Source of the DNA: Pestalotiopsis fici W106-1
Taxonomy: Eukaryota; Ascomycota; Sordariomycetes; Amphisphaeriales; Sporocadaceae
Assembly: GCF_000516985.1 (NCBI RefSeq)
Contig: NW_006917092.1
Span: 2,558,619 to 2,622,618, forward strand
DNA: 64,000 nt
Direction: 5' to 3'
Positions 24,189 through 33,215 of the stretch are shown piece by piece (the stretch's first letter is position 1; each line of letters starts with the position of its first letter). Under the pieces are notes generated by a model. The model did no database searches and was not told the DNA's origin. It worked only from the letters and a program-made list of their open reading frames with translations. A program made the translations under genes and the position numbers.

Positions 24189-27028
24189 ATGATGAAGTCG
24201 TTCTTTTCTAGAGCTGTCCTCGTATTGGTCACCGCCTCCTCGCTTGCATTCACGAGTGCCAGGTCAACATTCAACATCAACCCGTCATGGAAGCTACATG
24301 TTGGCGATGTCAGTGGTGCCGAAAGCACCTCCTTTGACGACAGCACTTGGTTAGATGTTACCTTGCCCCATGCCTGGAATGAAGACGACGCCTTCCTAGT
24401 CTCCATTGCAAACCTGTCCACTGGTATCGCGTGGTATCGAAAGACCTTTATTCCTCCTTCTGGTGGAAAGTACTTCCTCGAATTCGAAGGCATTCGACAA
24501 GCAGGAGAGTTATATCTGAATGGCGAGTTCATTGGAAGGAGTGAGAATGGAGTCATGGCTTTTGGATTTGATATAACAAAGTTGACCGTTCCCAACGAGG
24601 AAAACGTCTTGGCCGCCAGGATTAACAACAGCTACGTCTACCGCGATGTGACGAACAATGGCAAATTCCAATGGAACAATATCGGCTTTTACGCCAACTA
24701 CGGCGGGATCAACAAAAACGTGTATCTGCACGTTACAGACCAGCTTTATCAAACCCTTCCCTTGTACTCAAATTTGAATACGACAGGTGTCTATGTCTAC
24801 GCAAGCGAATTCGATATTCTTGGTAAATCTGCGACCATTACAAGTTCTTCCCAAGTTTAGAATGAGTACTCCAGCTCAAAGACATTCACCTATCAATCTG
24901 TCGTCAAGGACAGGACTGGTAAAACAGTGCAGACTATGACCAGTGGGCCTTTTACGTTGAGTGCCGGGTCAACTCAACAAATCACTGCATCCTCGTCCAT
25001 CTCGGGATTGAATTTCTGGAGCTGGGGATACGGCTACCTTTATACCGTCGAGGCAAATTTGCTAGTCGCCGGCAGTGCGATTGATAATGTCACAATTACC
25101 ACTGGCTTCCGAAAGGCATAATTCGAAGACGGTATGGTGATTCTTAATGGTCGAGCTCTTCAAATCAAAGGCTACGCACAACGTTCGACTAATGAATGGC
25201 CTTCACTGGGGTCCGCTGTCCCTGCATGGCTTTCCGATTTCTCCAACAGAATGGCTCTCCGAAGCAATGCAAATCTAATTCGATGGATGCATGTTACACC
25301 CTGGAGACAAGATATCGAGTCTTTGGATAGGCTTGGTCTTATGATGGCTATGCCTGCAGGAGACGCAGAAGGGGATGTCGATGGCCACCAGTGGCAAGAA
25401 AGATTGGATTTAATGCGAGATGCTATTATTTACAACAAGAATAGCCCAAGCATTTTCTTTTACGAAAGCGGGAATCACGGTATAACGGAACAGCACATGC
25501 AAGACATGAAGGACATTCGCGACACATACGATCCTTACGGTGGACGCGCAGCCGGATCGCGCGAAATGCTCAACAGCTCCATTGCAGAATACGGAGGAGA
25601 AATGCTCTATATCAATAAAGCACTCGATACCCCTCTTTGGCAAATGGAATATTCACGTGATGAAGGGATCAGGAAATACTGGGATAACTTCACTGCGCCA
25701 TATCATCAGGATCAATCTTACGCTCTTGAGTGGGATCGTAATCAAGACTCGCACGCTGTTGAAAACGTCGTCCGTTGGAACGAATATTACCAGCAAAGAC
25801 CCGGCCGTGGGCTTCGATGTAACGCGGGCGGTGTCAATATTATCTTTTCAGACTCGAATACACATTATCGTGGATCGCAAAACTACCGGACCTCGGGGGA
25901 AGTCGATGCTATGCGCTTACCTAAAGATGGATATTATGCGCACCAAGTTATGTGGGATAAATGGGTCGACATCGAAAGACCCACGGCTCATATTATTGGA
26001 CACTGGAATTATAATACATCAACGGTTAAAGACGTTTACGTCGTATCGACTGCCGACCGAGTTGAACTAAAACTTAATGGAAAGTCTCTTGGAAATGGAA
26101 CTCAGTCGGACCGGTTTCTATTCACCTTCCCTCAAGTCCAGTGGGCATCAGGAGAGATAGCAGCATACGGTTACAACGCAACATCGGGCAAATCGATTAC
26201 GAGTGACCGGAAATCCACAACAGGCCAATCTGCTTCCATTCGCCTCTTCGCCAATACATCACCGCTAGGATTCCGTGCGTCGGGTACCGACGTAGCTTTG
26301 ATTGACGTCGAGGTAGTTGATAGTGCCGGAATACGTGTCCCGACTGCTCTCGATACTATCACTTTCTCGCTATCTGGTGAAGCTGAGTGGCGCGGAGGAA
26401 TAGCGGTAGGGAGATCTGACAATTATATACTGTCAAAGACCCTGCCGGTTGAGAACGGGGTCAATCGGTTCTCGTACGGTCGACGACCAAGGCAGGAAAA
26501 GTAACGCTCACAGCCACTGCCAGTGGACTTGCTTCAGCCTCCCTCGTGCTTCAATCGACCCCATTCCTGAGTAGCAACGTATTGAGTCTCGAGTTGCCGT
26601 CAAATGGTCTTCCTAGCGACCTCTCGCGCGGGCCGACCCCTCTGGGCGCATCGTACACTGTTAGTCGCAAGACATTGACTGTCAGCTCCGTCATAGCAGG
26701 CTCTAGCGAAGACACTGCCGAGGAGACCTACGATGACGATGAAACCACCATCTGGCGAAGCAACAGTAGCACATCCACAGCTTGGATCCGCTATCAGCTT
26801 GCAGCATCAGCAACCGTGAACGCGGTAAATATCAAATTCCGGAGCTTCAAATCCACCCATGCTATCAGTGTATCTGTCGACGACACTGTTGTCTGGTCCG
26901 GTCGCTCAACAGCAGGTTTAGGTTACTGGACAGCAGAGTTCAACGCGACCGAGGGTTCAACTGTTCAAATCAACAGCCTATCTGGAGCACTCGAGATAAC
27001 CGAAGCAGAGTTATATGGTCCAATTTGA
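24189..27028 (+). pseudogene. GH2 beta-galactosidase/glucuronidase-like hydrolase, two stops and one frame break
   Basis: This gene encodes a large (about 945 residues) secreted family 2 glycoside hydrolase. It starts with a signal peptide (MMKSFFSRAVLVLVTASSL). The sugar-binding domain (WLDVTLPHAWNEDDAF, FEFEGIRQAGELYLNGEFIG), immunoglobulin-like domain, TIM-barrel catalytic domain (ILNGRALQIKGYAQ, FFYESGNHG with the likely acid/base Glu, LWQMEYSRDEG with the likely nucleophile) and additional C-terminal beta domains follow in order. TAG at 24858-24860 and TAA at 25119-25121 interrupt the same frame, and near 26467 one base is missing; thereafter coding continues to 27028. All open segments keep family-like sequence, so inactivation looks recent. 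The exact substrate is unknown; location suggests a galactosyl or uronic-acid linkage of pectin. Confidence 0.78.
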
Positions 27029-27368
27029 TATCTAAGGGTGGCTCAAAGGTGCAATCTACTGGTGTTAGTAGATCTGCTGCACTGACGTAGTCGGTACACA
27101 CCTACCGCATATTATCTGCTCGGGTATACTAGGTAGCTCTTCAGCGCCTCTTTTTTCTAGCTTGTAGGTTCATCAACTCAGATATATTTAAGAAACTCCT
27201 CCGATCACATCTTTCCCTGCACATTGACTCAGGTGAGAGTATAAGAGTAAGGCATTTTCGAACTGCGGCCCGTGTCCTCCATTACTGTCAGATGGTGAAT
27301 GATAGATCCCACACACCAAGCTGTGCTTGAGCACACTGATCAACGCCACGGCTTCCAGAATGATGACG

Positions 27369-28541
27369 CTAGCAGCCACCCAAGATGTCCCCAATAGCAG
27401 TGTAGGCCGGTTTTGTGGTGTAATTTGCCCACCACAAGTCGGGATCGCCGTATCCGGGAACAGTATCATTGTTCACCCAAGAATAAGGGTCGTAGAATCC
27501 CCAGACGGTCACGCCAATGCAGGCAGGAACGTCGACACAGGCGCGCACGGAATCTGCGTATATCTGCGCCTGGGTATCGACCTGCGACTGCGTTTCTGGA
27601 ATCTCGATGAAGACATCGAGCTCGGTAAGGGCCACCTCGACGCCCAGATTGGCGAATGCCTGCATAACCTGCACCTGGTCATCGTAGCTTGGAGCCAGGA
27701 CCACGGGGTAATGGGCTTGTAGCCCCACGCCGTCAATGCGATTGCCCTGGTCCTTAAGTCCCCGGACAAGCTCCATCGCAGCGAGAGACTTGTTGTTGAT
27801 CGACTCGATGCCGTAGTCATTGTAGTAAAGCTTGGCATCGGGATCGTACTTGGCAACCATGTCGTAAGCCATTGATATGTACGCGGGTCCAATGGTATTG
27901 TACCACAAGGTCTGGCGATAAGTTCCATCGTCATTGAGGGCTTCGTTCACAACGTCCCACGAGCGGCATTGGCCCCTAAAATGGGTTACAACCTCCTTGA
28001 TATGGTTCTCCATGACCGCAATGAGCGTGGCGTTGTCCCACGTCGTCGTGCTCAGCCAATCTGGAAGGTCGTTGTACCATATTAGCGTATGACAGCGGAC
28101 GAGCTGGTTATTTTTCTGTGCTTCACGCATATTGATATCGGCCGTGGTAAAGTTGAAGACACCACGTTCGGGTTCTGTGGATTTCCACTTCGGCGCCGCT
28201 GTCAGTGACTTGAGCCGGAACAGTGAGATGACGGGACGAACCTTTTGTGAGTTCTCCGGGGTGACTTGACCAAAGTGGTGGTGGTTTTTGAGAATCTCCA
28301 TCCACCTGGTGTCGTCGAAGTGAGAGGGGGAGGCGGCTGTACCGAAGTAGAGTTTGCCATTGCAGGTCATCCAGTCGTTGAGGCTTGGGGTCGTCGAGTT
28401 GAGGGGATGAGCCATAATACCGAGCGGCACCGGAGTGAGGCCCAGCATGGCCATCATGCCAGCAGCGCGCACACTCATGATCGACATTCTCATTCTCATG
28501 ATGACATACAAGGTGGAAGTGACCAAGACGCCTGATGACAT
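27369..28541 (-). CDS. GH10 endo-beta-1,4-xylanase
   Basis: This is a secreted GH10 xylanase of about 355 to 370 residues that hydrolyses the xylan backbone. The acid/base motif is WDVVNEAL and the nucleophile motif ALTELDVFIE. FGQVTPENSQ, VRCHTLIWYNDLPDWL and VTVWGFYDPYSWVNN are also family-typical, and it ends with a short IGDILGGC tail. No separate cellulose-binding module is present. An intron of 54 nt at 28188-28241 is in frame and hidden if one simply reads the open frame; removing it gives the expected PENSQKWKSTEPERG. Two starts are possible, 28541 or 28499. A TATATAAA box on the minus strand at about 28565-28572 lies too close to 28541, which favours 28499 and its signal peptide. It is divergent from nothing nearby and co-oriented with the CE12 gene. 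Confidence 0.9.
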   Translation of the reverse strand: MSSGVLVTSTLYVIMRMRMSIMSVRAAGMMAMLGLTPVPLGIMAHPLNSTTPSLNDWMTCNGKLYFGTAASPSHFDDTRWMEILKNHHHFGQVTPENSQKVRPVISLFRLKSLTAAPKWKSTEPERGVFNFTTADINMREAQKNNQLVRCHTLIWYNDLPDWLSTTTWDNATLIAVMENHIKEVVTHFRGQCRSWDVVNEALNDDGTYRQTLWYNTIGPAYISMAYDMVAKYDPDAKLYYNDYGIESINNKSLAAMELVRGLKDQGNRIDGVGLQAHYPVVLAPSYDDQVQVMQAFANLGVEVALTELDVFIEIPETQSQVDTQAQIYADSVRACVDVPACIGVTVWGFYDPYSWVNNDTVPGYGDPDLWWANYTTKPAYTAIGDILGGC

Positions 28542-28564
28542 TCACCTATTCGCAGCGCAGACCG

Positions 28565-28577
28565 TTTATATACCAAT
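28565..28577 (-). promoter_or_regulatory. Likely TATA box and ATTGG/CCAAT motif of the GH10 gene
   Basis: On the minus strand the sequence ATTGGTATATAAA combines a CCAAT-type element with a TATA box, about 65 nt upstream of the preferred ATG at 28499. Position and match to consensus are the only evidence. Confidence 0.5.
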
Positions 28578-28926
28578 GGGACGAACTGCTGATCCATGCA
28601 GGATTGCGCATTGCCTCCTCTCTAGGCTAGGCCTCATCGAATTTGCGGAACTGGCCTCACCTACACCGAGTGCATCCGAAGATATACGAGTGCACCCGAG
28701 GCCATGCGAATACGAGCTGGACCCGATCAATTCATCTGCCAGGTATGTATGTATGTAGTTCAGGTACCACAGCTCAATATTTTTACCATTGAGTCAAGTG
28801 ATGGACCGCGGCCGCCGGTCACGCAGATTGAATATACTTGACAACTAGTTACGAAAGTGTTCCCAAGCCCCAACGTCAGCGAAAGATTACCCTTCCCAAT
28901 TAATTACAAGGATCTACTACCTCCGC

Positions 28927-29746
28927 TTATTCATCGCCGGTAGCAAACTCCCCAGCCGAGATCTTGTCGCTCAGTGCCTCATTCGGCGTAAAAAACGTGG
29001 AGAGATCGGTGCGCTTCTCAAGCAAGAGGTCTGCCACCATCCGCCCAAAGACCGTCTGGCCCGCCGTGTTGAGGTGCGTACCGTCACCTTCGCTCAGGTC
29101 ATAATATGAAGCGTTCTCGGCACCAATGGCATTTATATAATTCGTGCTCGCCTGAGTGAGGTCCAGCCACTTGATCCCAACCTCCTTGGCGACTGCAATG
29201 GCCTTGCCTCTCCACTCGACAAAGTCTTGCTGCACTTCATCGCCGTCAAAGTTGCGACGAGTAAGCGGCGTGATGATGATCTGTTCGAAACAAATTAGGA
29301 AAAAAATTAATGAATGATCTAGCGCTCTTCAAAGACTCGGAGAAACCTACTGGTGTGGCCCCGGCCTCCTTCAGAGTCGTGGTTATATTGACCAAGTTTG
29401 CTCGGTATTCGTCCAGAGTCAAAGACTTCTGGTCATTATGTCCAAACTGAATAGTCACAATGGGCTCCTTGGCGTCTTTTTCGTCCGCGACAGTCGTCAA
29501 AAGGTCTGCCCATCTGCCGTTTGCCTTCCACGAGGCAGTTGTAGATCCGCTTTTGCCTCGATTCTCTCCCTCGGCTCCGTTCCTGAGATAAGACAAGAAG
29601 CCATCGCCCCAACCACCATTCACCGCGACGGTAGAGTCTCCAATGAGGAGAAAGTACGGATCCTTTGATGCTCTCTTGATGGAAATCCCTGCGGCCAAGT
29701 TGAGGAGGGCTGGCAAGACCGAAAGGCAAGTAAAGAAACCTCTCAT
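28927..29746 (-). CDS. CE12 rhamnogalacturonan acetylesterase
   Basis: This secreted SGNH-type esterase of about 249 residues removes acetyl groups from the galacturonate of rhamnogalacturonan, which opens the backbone to lyases and hydrolases. Exon 1 runs 29746-29351, the intron 29350-29281, and exon 2 29280-28927; the join reads GATPIIITPLTRRNF, a conserved family segment. The signal peptide is MRGFFTCLSVLPALLNLAAG. Block I GDSTV holds the catalytic Ser, block III GHND the oxyanion Asn, and block V DGTHLN the Asp-His pair. All catalytic parts and the full length are intact. An AT-rich TATA-like element (ATATAAAT on the minus strand, about 29850) lies roughly 100 nt upstream. It forms the right-hand end of the pectin cluster. 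Confidence 0.92.
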
Positions 29747-31310
29747 GATGGCGGGTTTACGAGTCGATGTGCGAGAAATGGAAGCAGATGTCTGAGAGGA
29801 TCTGGTTTGCGGTCGAAACTCGATTGGTACTGAGAGACGTGAGATCACAAATTTATATTGGAGTGAGCGTGCTTGACTTTTCATCTGAAGTAGCACGAAC
29901 TATCTGCTCACCGCGGGCCAGCGGAATGCAAGCCGTCTCCTGTTATCCTTACGTCCGTGGACGACATCGTGCCATTCGGATTAAAATACGGTAATCATTA
30001 TAGCGAATCGACTTGCCCTGATGAGCTTTGAGCAGGTGTTGGACCGCTGCACCGGTCTCGGAAATGATATCGATAGTATTCGGAATAACGATAGAAGTTT
30101 CGTAGTATTGAAAGGCCGGTGATTAGTCACTCCCGCAATTGTTTGCATCAGAGGGCGAGAGGTGCTGAATAGTATGCGCGCCCACCGGAATGATGTAATA
30201 ACACGTTCTATAGCGGACAAATCAACCCACCAATAACCGCGCTCTCTATAGTATACACTGCAAAGCATACGCCTTGCAACTGAAAAATATGATCCCTTTA
30301 TAACTCTGATGACACACCTTTCAAATTTGAACAGAAGAAGATTTGCCAATATGCTCTAGGCCAACCAAACACTGTGGTCCTGAAGTCGCCGCAAAATGCG
30401 GCTGGGGATACTCCCAGTTCGCTCATCTCAAAGACTGACATTTTGACAACTATTGCAAGCCATGCCCACGACGTGTTCCCGATTCAGAACGCAACAACAG
30501 TCAAAGAGTGGTTTGATATCTTCGAAATCACGGTCTTACAGTTCGAGGCCTTGGTGCATGTGGTGGTTAGCCTAGGAGTCTCGGATGTGGACGCTGCTAG
30601 AGCCAATAGAAGTCCTGAGTCTGCCAGATTTTTAAAGTCTATGGGACTTGGACTCGGCCATGGCAATGAAGGGCGATTCCCGCCCGTGATTTGAGTCAGA
30701 ATTCGTAGGAACTATGTAGTCCGCATGTTAATGAAGGCGTGCCAGGCCCAGCATTGGCACCATTTACAAGTCGCGAGCGCCTTCGCGCCTGCTAGTACTT
30801 ACATGTCTCAATGACAGCTCCCAACATAACATCATAAATGGCTCAAGTATAAGTGACAGTGATGTTGTTATTATTTTATTGTTTCAACCTTCCGGGGAAT
30901 TGTAGACTTCTCTACCAGAAGGTATTCTGATTTAACATTTCAATCCTTCATTCTCTTCGAGAGGACCTGCAATCTCTCTGATACAGGTGGAAACATCAAC
31001 CTTTCCACTAGTCTGCCACCTGGCCAGCAGCTCGGCCAGCGTCTCTGTGCTTCTCGTATGATTTGCGAGAAGCTCTGTCCGCTAGATCAGTTCCGACTGT
31101 TTTCTCTCGGTTATTTCCAGCTACAAGCGGATACAAGATTCTTTGCTCCAAGTCTGGTGTTTCAGTAAACGAGTCTAGTGGCGACGGACATCTTCCTCGA
31201 AGAATTCATCATAGTGGACGCTCTGAACGTGTAACGATCATCTGTGCAGTATTGCCATCAACGCGCCATCTCAGGCATATTGAATACTTTTTGAGCGGGT
31301 GGCATCCACT
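29747..31310. other. Intergenic, with one unrecognised open frame at 30374-30694
   Basis: Most of this is AT-rich and featureless. An open frame of 106 codons at 30374-30694 (plus strand) has protein-like composition (for example VKEWFDIFEITVLQFEALV) but no ATG at its start and no family I recognise. It may be a remnant of a longer gene. Confidence 0.35.
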
Positions 31311-32339
31311 TTATTTTGTAGCCTTTCGGAAGTCCTCCCACCGTGACTCGGCCACTGTAGCCAAGTCTCTTATCAGCTCCGGACCCACGATTGTGCCGCC
31401 GCTCTTTGAGATTCCCAGAAACTTGGTGTCGCCGTTGCTGCGGTCCACGACTATCGTCACGGTCTCGTCACACAGGGATTCTTCGAGTCTATCCGGGTCC
31501 ACAAGTGTCCAATACTTGCCGCCGCCCTTCTTCTGTCTCTCCTTTGCCGTAAAGATTGCTGCAGTAGTCGCCACCGGAAATCCTCGCAGGCTCAGTGGGG
31601 AGGTCTCTTGTTGGCATAACACCATTTCTCTGTCGGCATCCCAGTGCGCGAGGGGCAGTGTGGTGTCCCGGAGTGCAGCAAGTATGGCCGCCCAGGCGGC
31701 GTCAAAGGGGTTGCCGTCAAACGAAATGAAGAGGACGTCAATGTACAACACCCAGTACGCCTTGACTATTCTTTCGTCTGATGCAAATTCGTCGGTTTCA
31801 TCAGCGTCCATGGCCTCGCCAGGCCTTCCATCTTGGTCGCGATCGGTCTGTTCAGGGTTCGAATAGATGCGTAATTGGGATACGTCTATAAGCTTTGAGT
31901 TGTGCAATAAAGAGTAGACTCGCGTGCTCAGCGTCTGTGCGAGCGTCGTCGGTGGCACGCCTGGTAGGAAGTTGGGAGCGCATCCTGTAGCAAGCTCAAT
32001 GTTGGGCACGAGCAGGTCGTAGTCCTTGGCCTCGTCTACATTGGCGCCGCTCGAATCGTCGGGAGCGCGATAGTTAGGAATGGCCGAGGTGAGCAAAGTC
32101 TCACCGCGAACGCCGCATATCACCGTGGTGTCGCCGGTGCGCACAATGGCGCTGCCGTGTGCGTGGGACAGCGAGGATGTGTTGATATACGGTAACCGGG
32201 GCTGCTTTGGCTGGCGTTTGTTTGTGCGAGTGGAAGGGCTCGAGGCATCATCGGGTTGGAGGTTGGCCAGCAGAAAAGGGTGTGGCGAAAGCTTTGCGAA
32301 TGTCGCGCTGGAGAGATGCAAGGAGTTTGACGAGGCCAT
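31311..32339 (-). CDS. rrp43: Exosome complex subunit Rrp43
   Basis: This is an RNase PH-fold subunit of the eukaryotic RNA exosome ring, about 342 residues, acting in nucleus and cytoplasm on rRNA processing and RNA decay. The start at 32339 (MASSNSLHL) is the first ATG; the frame extends further upstream only without an ATG. Family segments include LPYINTSSLSHAHGSAIVRTGDTT, where this core subunit keeps a degenerate active site, and the conserved LLVPNIELATGCAPNFL. An acidic insert (DADETDEFASDERIV) precedes the ILYIDV-like strand. Single exon. It is shared by all fungi, which marks the return from the accessory cluster to housekeeping sequence. Confidence 0.85.
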   Translation of the reverse strand: MASSNSLHLSSATFAKLSPHPFLLANLQPDDASSPSTRTNKRQPKQPRLPYINTSSLSHAHGSAIVRTGDTTVICGVRGETLLTSAIPNYRAPDDSSGANVDEAKDYDLLVPNIELATGCAPNFLPGVPPTTLAQTLSTRVYSLLHNSKLIDVSQLRIYSNPEQTDRDQDGRPGEAMDADETDEFASDERIVKAYWVLYIDVLFISFDGNPFDAAWAAILAALRDTTLPLAHWDADREMVLCQQETSPLSLRGFPVATTAAIFTAKERQKKGGGKYWTLVDPDRLEESLCDETVTIVVDRSNGDTKFLGISKSGGTIVGPELIRDLATVAESRWEDFRKATK

Positions 32340-32778
32340 CTTGACTTCTACTGGCGGCTGCACTGGAGGGTTTGAACAAAATGGCCCTTTTCTCCAATGG
32401 CCAATTACGAAATGTTGAGTTGAAGCTCACTTGAGCTTATCATTTTTTTTTTTTCCTTCCCTCCCCTGCTACGTTCAGCCTTCTCGCAATGCCTGCTGAG
32501 ACCCATTGGTTTTTCGCGGGGTAGTGGGGCTCGGGCGTCACTAAGAGCTTGAGCACGGTGTCACAGAATGCACCTATTCTAGTGGGCTTTGTTTGCAGTT
32601 ACCACACTGGCGAGTTACAAGACTTTGGTCGATTTGTACACGTTACAGATTCCATTCTGATCGAATCGTCTGTTTGTGACAACCTCTGCACGATATGAAC
32701 TCCATCCGCCACAATCAATATAGAAGCAAGTTATTTTCAGTTGTGTTTGCATATTCCGCGGCCCCCAATTGCATATCC
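32340..32778. other. Upstream region of rrp43
   Basis: This short intergenic stretch includes a poly-T tract (about 32441-32453) on the plus strand. It probably contains the rrp43 promoter; no gene is recognised. Confidence 0.4.
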
Positions 32779-33215
32779 TCAGCCAACCCTAGTAAATGCA
32801 GCGATCAGAGGCGCAGGGTCCATGTAGAATTCGGCGCTGGAAATCAGCCCCTTCTCAGCGCCTGATGTTACCAAGTGCATCACAGCCATTGCGGGTACCA
32901 CAATCGTTTCTTTCTTTGGGTCGTTTTTGACTTTCCAGGTTATATGACAAGACTGGTAGATCTTGTCATTCCCGATAAGATCTACAGACATCTAACCGTC
33001 AGCCAACTGTGTAATTTATTCAACTCGCATGTGTCCTTACCAAACTCGGCAATCTCATGGTGCATACTATACAAACCCTGCCAGCTCGATGCGAAATGAC
33101 TCTTCAGCGCCTCGATGCCCTGAATGACAGGCGCGTTGCCAAATCGCATGCTCGCATTCTGGGCATATATCGTCGGCAGATTTTGAGGGTCGAGTGAGTC
33201 GTTGACAGAGTGGAA
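32779..33215 (-). CDS. SnoaL-like/NTF2-fold small protein (5' end unresolved)
   Basis: Two exons, 33215-33041 and 32981-32779, encode about 126 residues of a SnoaL/NTF2-like domain: FHSVNDSLDPQNLPTIYAQNA, the segment MRFGNAPVIQG, WQGLYSMHHEIAEF, then DLIGNDKIYQSCHITWKV and a C-terminus SSAEFYMDPAPLI. Such small cone-shaped proteins include enzymes and ligand binders; fungal members are mostly uncharacterised. The first exon starts right after an acceptor-like CTAG, and no upstream exon joins it in frame cleanly. The ATG at 33289 is out of frame with it. The true start therefore lies further upstream, is non-canonical, or has been lost. Confidence 0.65.

Noticed and set aside
24861..25121. Possible introns removing the GH2 stops
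   Set aside because: Coding similarity continues right up to and past each stop, with no donor/acceptor pair that would remove them and keep the conserved residues.
31063..31866. 267-codon plus-strand open frame
   Set aside because: It lies antisense to rrp43, is Ser/Arg-rich as typical of antisense shadows, and has no conserved motif.
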